From the NCBI GenBank assembly GCA_029204225.1, contig CM055109.1, forward strand, positions 31,090,370 to 31,154,369: a stretch of DNA of 64,000 bases, read 5' to 3'. Within the stretch, counting starts at the first letter, position 1; every line of letters begins with the position of its first letter. The position numbers and the translations under genes are program-made. A model generated the notes under the pieces. The model made no database searches and was not told where the DNA came from. It saw nothing but the letters and a program-made list of their open reading frames with translations. Positions 11,341 through 22,536 of the stretch are shown here, one piece after another. This DNA is from Diphasiastrum complanatum. Its lineage: Eukaryota; Streptophyta; Lycopodiopsida; Lycopodiales; Lycopodiaceae.

Positions 11341-14300
11341 GTAAAAATTAACTAGATCTTATACATTAGATCTTGTCGAACTTGGTTCGTCAAAAGTCAA
11401 CATTTAGTTACTATAAGAAACAATAAAAGAATACAATTGTTGAACTTGTTTTGTCATCTAGCATTCTTTTTGTTGAGCTTCATTTTAGTAGTAATGAACA
11501 TCTATAATCTTGACAAACCAACATTATCAATGTCCAAATGATTTTTGTTTTAAAAACAATTCTTGGTGAACTAAGTTCGTCAACTACATAGCTATAATTA
11601 AGTTTTCATTTCCATTTTAGTTAATATTTCTTATATCCCTTCTTATATACTATAGCCTTTGTTGACATGGTCCTTTCCACACAGCTATTATTTAGCAAAT
11701 TGTCAAGAAAAATAGCCATCATAAGGCCCTTGGTACTTATAAATAACGATGACCTTATAATTATTACGACAACACTTATGCTGTTTTTTGAAATAAGCTT
11801 GGTGAACTTGGTTCGTCAATTGGACATGGTTATAATTTCATCGTTTGCATTCTATATCACAACCATAGGTAATGTTGACAATCTGAGTTCGTCAGCTATC
11901 ACTTATAATAAAAACATTGCCATTAAATATAAAGCGCTAATTATTTTTCACATGGTACCACATAAATAAATATCATTTTACTATAAACAATTGTAAAAGT
12001 TTAGTGTAATTGGTTGTTGAAATTTTTTTGAAATCACTTCGTTAAAAAAAAGACAATGTAGCTATAATGTTAGATGTGGGCACTTTCATTGAAAGCAATT
12101 GATGATTTTCAATATAGTATAAAAACAATATACTTTTATCAAGACAACAATCTAGTAAAAGTTTGTCAACTAGACACAGCTATAATCAAGTTTTCACTTC
12201 CATCCTATTCCTACAGCATTGGTATTGTTGATGAACTCGGTTCATAAACTCTCATGCAAAAATAAAGTAATCGTAAAATAATAATTAATCTTTCTTATAT
12301 CCTTTAGTATATATTATAGCTTTTGTTGATATGGTCCCGTCCACACAAATACTTTTTGTTAGATTATCAGAAAAAATAACCATCATAAGACCCTTAATAC
12401 TTATCAATAACGATGACCACATAATTATTACTCAACTATTATGTCATATTTGAAATAATCTTGATGAACTTGGTTCGTCAACTGGACATGGTTATGATTT
12501 CATCGTTTGCATTCTATAGAGCAACCATAGGTAATGTTGACGAAAATGAGTTTGTCAGCTATCAATCATAATAAAACATTGCTATTAAATATAAAGCAAT
12601 AATTATTTTTCACATGGTTACCACACAAATAAATAGTGTTTTACTATAAGCAATCGTAAAAGTTTAGTTTAGTGTAGTTGGTTGTTGGAATTTTTTTGAA
12701 CTCACTTTGTGGAAAATAAGAATAACATTAGCTATGATGTTTGATATGGGCACTTTCATTGAAAGCAATTGTTGAAACCAATATACTTTTATCAAGACAA
12801 CAATTTTGTTGAACGTAGTTCTTCAGCTAGACATAGCTATATTTAAGTTTTCCTTTCCATTCTATTCCTATAACATTGGTATTGTTGACGAACTCAGTTC
12901 GTCATCTCTCATGCACAAATTAAAATCTTGAAGTAATCTAAAATAATAATTAATCTTTCTTATATCCTTTCTTATATATTATAGCTTTCGACACAAATAT
13001 TATTTAGCAGATTGTCAAAGAAAATAGCCATCATAAGATCCTTAATACTTATGAATAACCCTGACCATATAATTATTACGGCAACACTTATGTCATTTTT
13101 GAAATAATCTGGATGAACTTGGTTCGTCAACTGGACATGGTTATGACTACATCATTTGCATTCTATATCACAACCATAGGTAATGTTGACGAACTGAGTT
13201 CGTCAACTATTACTCATACTAAAAACATTGCCATTAAATATAAAGCAATAATTATTCTTCACATGGTTACCACATAAATAAAGCATTTTATCAAGACAAC
13301 AATCTTCTTGAACTTAATTCGTCAACTAGACATAGCTATAAATAAGTTTTCATTTCCATTATATTCATACATCATTAGTATTATTGACGAACTCAGTTCG
13401 TCAATTGTCATTTAAAAATAAAATCTTGAAGTAATCGTAAAATAATAATTAACCTTTCTTATATTCTTTCTTATATATTACAGCTTTTGTTGATATGGTC
13501 CTTTCCACACAGCTATTATTTAGCAGACTGTAAAAAAAAATAGCCATCATAAGACCCTTGGTACTTATCAATAACGCTGACCATACAATTATTACTCAAC
13601 ACTTCTGTCGTATTTGAAATAATCTTGGTGAACTTGGTTCGTCAACTGGACATGGTTATGATTTCATCGTTTGCATTCTATAGCACAACCATAGGTAATG
13701 TTGACGAACTGAGTTCGTCAACTATCACTCATAATAAAAACATTGTCATTGAATATAAAGCAATATTATTCTTCACATGGTTGCCACATAAATAAATAGT
13801 GATTTACTATAAAGTTTAGTGTAATTGGTTGTTGGAATTTTTTTGAGCTCACTTTGTGAAAAATAAAGACAACATAGCTATAATGTTAGATGTGGGCACT
13901 TTCATTGAAAGCAATTGATGATTTTCAAATATCATAAACAATACACTTTTATCAAGACAGTAATCTTGTTAAGCTTAGTTCGTAATCTAGACATAGCTAT
14001 GATTAAGTTTTCATTTCCATTCTGTTGTTTAACATTGGTATTGTTGATGAACTCAATTCATCAACTCTCATGCAAAAATAAAGACAACATAGCTATAATG
14101 TTAGATGTGTTTACTATAAAGTTTAGTGTAATTGGTTGTTGGAATTTTTTTGAACTCACTTTGTGAAAAATAAAGACAACATAGCTATAATGTTAGATGT
14201 GGGCACTTTCATTGAAAGCAATACACTATTATCAAGACAGTAATCTTGTTAAACTTAGTTCGTAATCTAGACATAGCTATGATTAAGTTTTCATTTCCAT

Positions 14301-14365
14301 TCTATTCTTTAACATTGGTATTGTTGATGAACTCAATTCATCAACTCTCATGCAAAAATAATGAC
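11341..14365. repeat. tandem array of ~650-bp units with embedded palindromes
   Basis: A block containing the word CATCATAAG recurs with starts at 11719, 12383, 13031 and 13547 (spacing about 664, 648 and 516). Other blocks of the unit recur in the same order: a GGTAATGTTGAC block, a TTTTCATTTCCATTCTATTC block and a TTGGTTGTTGGAATTTTTTTGA block. Each full unit carries several dyads built on TTGACGAACT / AGTTCGTCAA. Perfect examples lie at 12886-12904, 13185-13207, 13383-13405 and 13700-13722. Units are AT-rich, diverged by substitutions and small deletions, and non-coding. The last units are rearranged, with one partial block duplicated at 13.8-14.3 kb. Confidence 0.85.
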
Positions 14366-15129
14366 ATTGTGCAAATGAGGCCATCTTTGAAAAACCAAGG
14401 AGTTGGGCCTTTCGGTCCATCCTCTTGTGGATAAGAGGCCCTCATCTGATTTTTAGTGCTGATTTGACTGTTTCACTTTCCTCTTGCTTAATCAGTATAA
14501 AGCTGATGGGAATGATGTAATCGTAGTTCCACTTATCTACAAGTGACTGCAAAGATATACATGGAAAGATATACATGGAAAGGGTGTGATGTATCATCAA
14601 TGGCTTTTGAGAATGAGTGGCATAATACATAATCCATTATTTGATTTACAATTAGCGGCTGCCAAAACCATGGACACAACAAGATTTCACTTCTTTGACA
14701 CTCAGCTAAAAAATTAGCAGTCCTAGAGTGCTATTTTGAGTTATTTGGCAATCGGAAATCCGAGTAAAGAGAAATCAAGGATGACAGTCAGTCCTATTGT
14801 CTGCAACTTAGCAACAGAAATCGGGAGAGCTGTCTATCAAAGATTTCAAAACAAACGATAAAGATTGGTCTGACTACCCTTCTTCGACAACTAACCAAAA
14901 ACATTGTTCTCCTCTCCTAGAAGTCTGGAGTTAGATTCCACTTAGTTGTGCTAAAGGGCATTCCAGAAATTTTTTAAGTAGTCAAAATCAGATGATAAAT
15001 AGGTTCGAAGAATTTACATCAGAACTAAAGTCAAAGCAACTAAAAAAAGTCATTTTTCTTGTTTGTGCTAATCTTCCAACATGACTTAGACTTGACCACT
15101 CACCCCAAGGAGCAACAACAACTTTTTTG
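14366..15129. other. no recognisable gene
   Basis: Short ORFs only. A 17-base word (GAAAGATATACATGG, partly duplicated near 14555-14580) is the only local repeat noticed. Confidence 0.3.
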
Positions 15130-15215
15130 GACCTGCAAGAGATGAGGCTTGAACTCGCTCCACCTCAAGTGTAATCAAAGCTCTAGCCTCTAACCAGGAT
15201 AAAGACCTCCCAAAA
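15130..15215 (-). mobile_element. possible tRNA-derived SINE fragment
   Basis: The minus strand carries a TGGTTAGAGGCTAG A-box-like stretch (15183-15195) and GAGTTCAAGCC (15145-15155), which fits the B-box pattern, about 40 bases apart. The plus-strand GAGGCTTGAACTCG resembles GAGGCTCGAACCTG of the element at 10.2 kb. No tail or target duplication was found, so this is tentative. Confidence 0.35.
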
Positions 15216-15589
15216 GCTGATCTGCACAAAACGTGGATGCACAATCACTGTTCATTGAAGTCCATTGAGAGATGAAGCTCATTGTTTCAAATCTCAAATG
15301 TACTGTACCTGTACTTGGGCTACAAGTGGATGTACAATCACTACACCTCCCAAAAATGAATATGCACAAAGAACTTGAAAAGAATGAAAACATTCCAAAA
15401 GAAGATATTGAACAACGAGCTCCAATGGACTGCACCAAGAAATGCATTGGCAGCATTGCACATTGAACAGAAACTTGGCATTGATTGACACTGCCATTTC
15501 TTCAGGTCTGTCAAAACTCTCAGCCATGGGCATAATGAGCATTGATCCACACTGAGAACTCAGGAGGCACATCAATTATAAGCTAGTAG

Positions 15590-15768
15590 CTACTCCACCA
15601 CAACCGAGAAGGAATCTGAGAGGGAGTGGAGTCAATCGCGACGGTGAGAGCGGGAGGGTATGACCGCCATGAGGACTGAGGATCAAGCTGCAAGCCCGGA
15701 GTTGAGGACTTAGGAGCACCCGAGTGAGAGAGATATAGGTACAGGAGCAAGCCCCGAGCTGAGGAGGA

Positions 15769-15810
<42 letters not shown>

Positions 15811-15910
15811 CAAAGGCACGCAAGGAGTGCCCGAGACAGAGAGAGGAAGGAGCACGGGAATGACCCCCGGGCGCCGGAAAGGGGGGGGGGGGGGGGGGGG
15901 AAGGGTTTGG
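15590..15910. repeat. purine-rich block with (GA)n and a 20-G run
   Basis: A locally GC- and purine-rich block in otherwise AT-rich DNA. It contains a (GA)n run at about 15775-15808 and 20 consecutive G at 15881-15900, right after a CCCCCGGGCGCC segment. Ser/Leu-rich ORFs crossing it are low-complexity artefacts. The origin is unknown. Confidence 0.7.
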
Positions 15911-16490
15911 GGGTAGTAAATGGGGAACTAAATAAAAATAATTAGAGTTTTTTCTAAGGAGGAAGTCCAAGGGATTATTTCTCTTAAAATTTTTGAGTAA
16001 AATTACTTAAAATTTGCCCCAAAATAGTAAAAATTTTACTATTTGCCAAAATTTTGCCCAAAAAACAAAACAGTGGACTCACTCTCTCTAGAGTCGTGCC
16101 AAAAAAGGACGCTATTAGGGCATGAGCATAGGAAATGGAATACTTTTCAGCCTAGGTCATTTCCATTGCCCCAAAAATGTTTTCCCTTGGACGAATGATT
16201 ATTTTGACCGAACAATGTTGGAATTGGACACAAATGGCTCTATTGGGTCCACATCAGGTTGGCAAACCTAGGACCACTTGTAGACTTCATCAATAACGTA
16301 AATGTTGTTATGACCTTTACATAAGGTCAAATATAATGTTTCATTCTTATACTATAGATTTCATGTGTCAATTGTGTATACTTAAATCATAGACTCTTTC
16401 TGCTTGTAGCGGATATATGTAATAAGTTTGACAAGTGCCTCACTAGGCATTCCACAAATTGTGATAATGGACATCCAAAATAGCTCGTTC
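15911..16490. other. no recognisable gene
   Basis: AT-rich sequence with no ORF of note. Some CCCAAAATAG / CCCAAAAAAC words give a weakly repetitive look near 15990-16060. Confidence 0.3.
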
Positions 16491-16494
16491 TAAC

Positions 16495-17095
16495 TCAACC
16501 CTCATAAGCTTATGTCGAGGAGAGAGCGATAGAGATTTGCTTACAACTGTTCCAAGAAATAAGACCGTCGTTGAGGAAGAATGTAAATCCAGATCTGGAT
16601 TTATAAATATCTACATCTCCTCCCCAGCTTGCATCGAAATATCCATTGAGCCCATGAAGATTGTCATTGTCGACTTCTCCATAGCAGATGCACTGGTCTG
16701 TTGTAGTTCGAATGTATCTCATGACTCTTATTAGAGCCTTCCAATGGGTGATGCTAGTATTAACCATGAATTGGCCGAGTGAACTAACTGCAAAAGCGAT
16801 ATCAAGTCTTGTACAGACCATTGCATACATGAGGAGAGATCCAAGTATCGATTGGTACGGATACTTTCTCATTTGCTCATCTTCCTGCTTGGTCTGAGGA
16901 CATTGGTCCTTTGACAATCGATGAGTGAGCTAATTTACAATTAGTCAGATTATATCTGATAAGAATATTGTGAAAATACCTTTGTTGAGTAATAAATATC
17001 AGCCATGTCGCCCTGTCTCTGTGGATTTGAATGCCCAGACATAAGTGAGTGCTAATTTTTGATCGGTCATCTTGAATTTGGAAGATAGCATTGTT
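16495..17095 (-). pseudogene. Ty1/copia reverse transcriptase-RNase H fragment
   Basis: Minus-strand reading gives a KFKMTD block near 17080, a decayed copy of the RT C-terminal region, then KDQCPQTKQEDEQMRKYPYQSILGSLLMYAMVCTRLDIAFAVSSLGQF, THWKALIRVMRYI and the RNase H core (YFDASWGGDVDIYKSRSGFTFFLNDGLISWNSCKQ), ending at IALSST. It closely resembles the fragment at 21.86-22.34 kb and the plus-strand copia at 26.1 and 38.4 kb, so these belong to one family. The upstream end is cut by a plus-strand LTR at about 17096. The YVDD box and everything before it are absent. Confidence 0.8.
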
Positions 17096-17807
17096 GTAAT
17101 TGGATGCTTAGCCTCAAATCCATTCATTAATGAGCATCATAAAAGATATACAAAGAAGACTCGAATTTTTGAGTAGAAGGTCAAAAAATCCAGTATCGGA
17201 TTTTTCCGACCCAAGCCTTTTTCGACCCACTATACTCTTATCAAAGAGAAAATTTTTGACCATGGGTCGAGTCAAATCGGATCTAACTTTTTCGAACCTG
17301 GTTCACTAAATTATCTGGATGTGTTTGACCCTGGATCGGGTCTGATTTATCCGAGCATCTTCGACCTTGGGAAATTCGACCCTAAGTATATATTTTTGAC
17401 CCTACGCATATTTTTGACCTAGTGTATAGTTTTTAGACCCTTTGTATAAAATTCGACCCATTGTAAAACTCGATACTGGCGGCCGACCCAACGACCTGGC
17501 ATTGACAGTCCGCCTACTTTGTATATGTATTTACAGTTACAAGACGGTTGTAATTAATGTCGCAATTAACATTCAATGCTAGTTAGTTATAGATATTTTT
17601 AGTATATCAGTCAAGATAATCTTCATCAAAAAACTTCTTCTGATATATAGTATCTTCTGATGATTCTAATCTTTCAATCAGATATTTTCGTTTCCAGTGT
17701 TATTCCACACAACGATCAGCTGAAGTTATTACTTGATGCCATTGTACTCATTGTTGATATTAATCAGAGTACAATTAAGACTAGCTTCCAAATCTAGCTT
17801 CTACTTG
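17096..17807 (+). repeat. copia LTR, plus orientation, same family as 39.1-40.0 kb
   Basis: The start matches the beginning of the LTR at 39136 (GGATGCTTAGCCTCA... then AATGAGCATC). The region 17695-17785 matches 39775-39875 (CAGCTGAAG then TTACTTGA/CAAG, TATTGATATTAATCAGAG). Between them is a variable U3-like part with about ten TTCGACCC-type words at 17200-17500. It abuts the minus-strand copia fragment on its left and another LTR on its right. The edges are approximate. Confidence 0.6.
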
Positions 17808-18349
17808 ACAATCTCTGTGATTCCAAGCAAGAACAAAAAAGAAATGATGATCCACGACTTCACACGTGTGAAATACAGCTACAGTACGGCCAGATAGTAG
17901 AGAAATAGTTTACTTATGATTTACTAAGCATTCACCCACAAAGAAAGTGCTTAAGAGAGTGAAAACACCAAGATTGCTTCACAAACCAATGTTTCTCATC
18001 ATTAGCTCAACAATGGATCCATCATGGATCAAGTATATAATCATGATAATCTCTCATCCAGCACGTGTGGGACAACTCATTGTACTTATCCATATCCACT
18101 TTGGATAGATCTATCAAGTTTGCCACATCATCCATTGGTGGTTTGTGTTGACCTACTAGATTCCTACAATCTAGGACCTAACTCCTATAATTTAGGAGAT
18201 GTCATATTTGACTCAAATGGAAGCTAATCAAAATGGATCTGAATATAACAAGTGTCATTTCACACATGTGGACAGGTCCTCACACATGTGGATCCACATA
18301 GATGTCAAATACATAAAAAAAACCATGTGAAAATTGCTAAATTCTAACA
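17808..18349 (-). repeat. 3' LTR of the minus-strand copia at 18.4-20.8 kb
   Basis: The right edge is fixed by TTCTAACA at 18342-18349, next to a polypurine tract (plus strand CTCCTCAA). Read on the minus strand, the LTR begins TGTTAGAATTTAGC. It contains the 14-base palindrome TTCACACGTGTGAA (17859-17872) and a nearby GTACGGCC, both also present in the LTRs of the tandem element. The left edge near 17808 is inferred. Confidence 0.6.
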
Positions 18350-20778
18350 CTCCTCAATTTTTGCATGATACATCTATAGTACATTTATCTACAACTCCTA
18401 AAGCTGATCTTAACTTGATAAATGAAGCCTTTGGCAAGGCTTTAGTGAGTAGATCAGCAAGGCAATTTGAAGAATACACATGATATAGCTTGATCTCCTT
18501 TGCTTGAACCAATGGTGAGCAATCTCTATGTGCTTGCTCCTTGCATGGAATGTTGGATTGGTTGCTAATGTTTGGCTTGATTGGTTGTCACAATATATTA
18601 TTGGCTGCTCCTCGGCCTCCATGACTTGCAACTCCACCAAAAGCCTCTTCAACCATAAGATATCTTTTGTTGTTGATGTTAGTGCATTGTATTCCGACTT
18701 GGTTGAAGATAGAGAAACGATATCTTGCTTTTTGGAAAGCCAAGACACTATGCCATTGCAAAGAAAGGTAACAAAAGCATTGTGGACCTCCTATCCACTT
18801 TATCACCTGCAAAATCAGCATTCGAATATGCCCTCAAGGCAAGATTAGATCCATCATACAAAATGCCAAAGTTCTTGATGGCCGAGATGTACCTGAACAC
18901 CCTTTTTGCATTTTTCTAATGACAAACCAATGGATTTTGCATAGATTGGCTTAGTTTACCCACACTATAACTTAGATCAGGCCCGATATAGTAAGATAGA
19001 TCAAGGAGCCTACAAGTCTTCTATATAATGTGATGTCCTCAATTAAGGATGCTTCATCATCACTATTAGAAACTTTTACATTTTGCTCCACAGGAGTTTC
19101 TACTCCTTTACAATCTTTCATTTCAAACTTTTCTAAAATAGAAGAAGCATATTTGGATTGACAACTAAAACTCAAATTTTGCCTCTTGAAACTTCTATTC
19201 CTAATATGAAATGAAGATTACCAAGATCCACCATCTTAAACTCTTTAGACAATGCTACTTTCACTTCTTGTATACCATCACAATCATTTCCACTAAGGAT
19301 AATGTCATCTACATACAAAATGAGAATGATGATTTTACCATCATTGAATCTTAAGTACAAAGAAGAATCATAAGCACTTACAACAAATCTTATAGAGTTC
19401 AAGAAAGCATTCAACCTAGAGTACCAAGCCTTGACATAAGATGGATTAGAAGCATTTTCATTCAACTTGTAGAAGTTACCTTCATCAAAAGTAACATCTC
19501 TACTCACCAGAATCTTTTTAGTGATTGGATTATAGACTCTATATCCTTTGCTATTTTCAACATAACCAATAAAGATCCCTTTTATAGAGGTAGGATCATC
19601 CTTTTTTCTTGTATCTAATGCTTGAAAAACGTAGCAAGTAGATCCGAAAATTCTTAGATCTTTAAGATTCGGCTTCTTACAAAATAGAGCCTCATAAAAT
19701 GTTATGCCTCCAATGGGCTTACATGGCAATCTTTTACACAAACAAGTTGCACAAACAATAGCCTCTCCCCAAAAAGACTTAGATAGAGATGAATCTAGCT
19801 TTAAAGCCTTTCCACACTCACAAAGTATTCTATTCATTCTCTCGGCTATACCATTTTGTTGAGGACTATACGTACATGTAAGCTCTCTTTTAATGCCATT
19901 GGATTTACAAAACTCTATCATCTTGGTGGAGATATACTCTCCACCATTATCAATCCTCAACACTTTAATTCTAGCATCAAGTTGATTCTCAACTAGAATT
20001 TTGAATTTAACAAAAGCTTCAAACACTTTACTTTTGAAATCCAAAATTTCAATCCAAGTGTATCTAGAGTAATCATCAATAAAAGATACATACATAGATG
20101 CACCTCCATTAGATTCTTGAGAAAAAGAGTGCACATCACTATGAATGAGATCTAATGCTTTTGAAGATCTAGTGGAAGAGTTAGCAAAAAGTAGCTTGTG
20201 TGCCTTTGAGAGGCTACAAGCTTCACATCTTTTTCCACACTTTGAGAGTGTCTTTGGAAGGCCGAGGGCAAGATCCTTGGTGCACAGCATCTCCATTGAT
20301 TTGAAGTTGGGATGGCCCAACCTCTTATGCCAAAGCTCCACTTGATTGAGCTCCTCCTTCACCATGTTCACACTTCCAAGAAAAACATTAGCATCTATCT
20401 TGAAAAGCCTTCCTTGCTTGAATCCCTTTACAATGCAAGTATCATTCATCATTATGGAGCAAACACCTTGCCTAAAATGGACATCTAAACCATCATCCAT
20501 CAATTGTCCTACACTTAACAAATTCTTAGTGAGTGTAGGAACATAGAGTACATTATCAAGATCTACTCTTTTAGAGGATCCAGGACTTAAGGGAATAGTT
20601 CCCACTCCATCTATTCTACATTCTTGATCACTTGTTGTTAGAATAGACTCTTTACAACCTACAAAAGGTACAAGAGTTGAGAAAAAAATCCTTTTGGAAT
20701 GTCATGTGGGAACTAGCCCCACTATCAATCCACCATGTGTCATTGGAGTAGCTCTTGGATGTTGATGTAGATGGCATC
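18350..20778 (-). pseudogene. Ty1/copia pol, internally deleted
   Basis: Minus-strand pol begins with the protease site near 20715 (WWIDSG) and continues open from 20605 to 19172 (477 codons). That ORF holds LWHKRLGH, the zinc-binding CEACSLSKAH, and the integrase core with IHSDVH, IDNGGEY and NGIAERMNR, including the SMYVSFIDDYSR strand. After the hinge (FDEGNFYKLNENASNPS) the frame jumps into the middle of reverse transcriptase (AWYSRLNAFL), so about the first half of RT is missing, without loss of frame. YVDDIILSG is intact. RT C-terminus and RNase H continue in other frames (19175-18972, 18748-18410) with CDNQSSQTLA and HARSKHIEI. A fold-back sequence at 20779 removes gag. It is defective but relatively well preserved. 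Confidence 0.85.
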
Positions 20779-21530
20779 ACATGGTTAAAAAGTTATGGCA
20801 GTTTGAAAATTCATACCCTACTTGATATTGGAGCCGAGCGACCAGTGACCTGTTCACACTAAACATAATGCTCTGGTCGCGTGGCTGATATATTGTAGCA
20901 TCTATCTACACTATTGCGTAGATCATAAAAAATTACATACTTATGCTTTTTGGATCACTTCAATCTGATGCACGATTAAAAAGTTATGGTAGTCTGAAGA
21001 TTCATACCCTACTTGATATCGAAGCCGAGTGACCATGACCTATTTATTCTCATTGAACATAATACTTTGGTTGCACGGCTGAGATATCAGAGCCAAGCGA
21101 CCCATGGCCTTTCCTCATTGAACATAATGCTCTAGTCGCGTGTCTGCGATATCAGAGCTGCGCTACCAGAGCATTATGTTTAGTGAGAAGAGGCCATGGG
21201 TCACTCGGCTCCGATATCAAGGCGGGTATGAATCTTCAGATGGCCATAACTTTTTAACCATGTGTCGGATTGAAGTGATCCAAAACAAAAAAGTGTGCAA
21301 TTTTTCATGATCTACGCAATGGTGTAAACAAATGCTACAATATCTCAGCCATGCGAGCAGAGCATTATGTTCAGTGTGAACAGGTCATTGGTTGCTCGGC
21401 TCCGATATCAGGTAGGGTATGAATCTTCAAACTGCCATAACTTTTTAATCGTGCGTCGGATTGAAGTGATCCAAAAAGAAAAAGTGTGAAATTTTTCATG
21501 ATCTAACTAATGGTGTAGAGAGATGCTACA
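20779..21530. repeat. fold-back (inverted-repeat) element of ~190-bp modules
   Basis: A module beginning TTAAAAAGTTATGG occurs at about 20783 and 20978, and its inverse (CCATAACTTTTTAA) at about 21243 and 21435. Between them are repeated words such as CATAATGCTCTGGTCGCG and inverted partners such as GCAGAGCATTATGTTCAG. The two halves are therefore head-to-head, centred near 21125, with direct repeats of about 192-195 bases within each half. It interrupts the minus-strand copia just upstream of its protease codons. No coding capacity and no clear target duplication were seen. Confidence 0.75.
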
Positions 21531-21849
21531 CTTCTTTTACTAAAAGCAATCTATTCTCCTCTCCACATAAGCTCACTCCACCTACCTTCCGATGGTGAGG
21601 CACGACACGACGCGACCACATATGTGTGAGGTGATGGCCTCGGGTTTCTCACCCACTTCATTTTGAATTTCAGTGTGATTGGTTTATCTCATAAGTGTCT
21701 GCCCGAAATTGAAGTTGGGCCGCCACCGTTACGGTCTAGCACACATGGAAACACACCATTGGACCATGTGGACATAAAACCTTTGAAAAGTAAAAAAAAA
21801 GCATCTTCGCAAAAGGACCTTTTGGATTCAAGAGTTCCCCTAATGTGCA
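21531..21849. other. no recognisable gene
   Basis: Short ORFs on both strands (66 and 70 codons) overlap and carry no motif. This is probably spacer between two unrelated retroelement pieces. Confidence 0.3.
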
Positions 21850-22345
21850 CTAGTCCATGGTAGCTCGAATATGCCTCACGACTCTTATGAGAGCCTTCCA
21901 ATGGGTAATGCCAAGATTAGCATATATTGGTTGAGTGAGCTTCCTGCAAAAAAGATGTCTGGTACAGACCATTGCGTACATGAGAGATTCAAGTATTGAT
22001 CGATAAGGATACTCTCTCATCTACTCCTCTTCCTGCTTGGTCTGGGGACATTGGTCCTTCGACAAATACAGGCCTGGATCCATCGGTAAGTGAGCTAATG
22101 TACAATTCATTAGATTGTAGCTGTTAAGAACATTGTGAAGATACCTTTGTTGAGTGATATAGATCAGTTGTCTCGCTCTGTCTCTGTGGATCTAAATGCC
22201 TAGACAGAAGTGAGCTTCGCCCAGATTAGTCATGTCAAACTCAAAAAACAACATTTGTTTAGAATCTTTGACCAAATTGGTATTGTTGTTGAAAAGCAAC
22301 ATATCATCCACATATAAGGTGATGATAATGAAGGATTGCTGCACC
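21850..22345 (-). pseudogene. Ty1/copia reverse transcriptase-RNase H fragment
   Basis: Read on the minus strand from 22345: SFIIITLYVDDMLLF (catalytic YVDD present), FDMTNLG, HFCLGIQ-like, then DPGLYLSKDQCPQTKQEEE, the IGSLMYAMVCT-like block and THWKAL, ending near 21857. It is close in sequence to the fragment at 16.5-17.1 kb. Its upstream side joins directly to a leader and primer site, so gag, protease, integrase and half of RT were lost by one internal deletion. Confidence 0.75.
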
Positions 22346-22526
22346 GACTTGCCTGGTGAATGGGCACCTCCATGTCATGGAGGCCAGCGGTAGTTAAGCT
22401 GCGAGGCAACTGTCGGTGTGAAGAGTTGCAATCTCTTGATCTATGAGTAGGGGTTGTCGTAAAATGTTGTGTTCAGATAATGATTGACTAATATCAGATT
22501 AGAGGAGCTCTGACCAAAACAGATGT
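22346..22526 (-). other. 5' leader remnant of an internally deleted copia
   Basis: About 180 bases between the primer site and the RT fragment. No ORF. The word GTCGTAAAATGTTG occurs here (about 22456) and again at the LTR edge (22539), which may mark the deletion or a partial LTR duplication. Confidence 0.4.
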
Positions 22527-22536
22527 GTTGATACCA
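22527..22536 (-). promoter_or_regulatory. primer-binding site (tRNA-iMet type)
   Basis: The plus strand TTGATACCA is the reverse complement of TGGTATCAA, matching the first eight or so bases of the plant copia primer site. It is directly next to the LTR edge at 22537. Confidence 0.55.

Noticed and set aside
11341-14365. CRISPR-like array
   Set aside because: The recurring short palindromes suggested repeats, but spacing is irregular (about 60-400 bases), the larger unit is itself repeated and the genome is that of a plant.
15190-15970. Several minus-strand ORFs rich in Ser and Leu
   Set aside because: They arise from (GA)n and poly-G sequence; mutually overlapping frames with no conserved motif.
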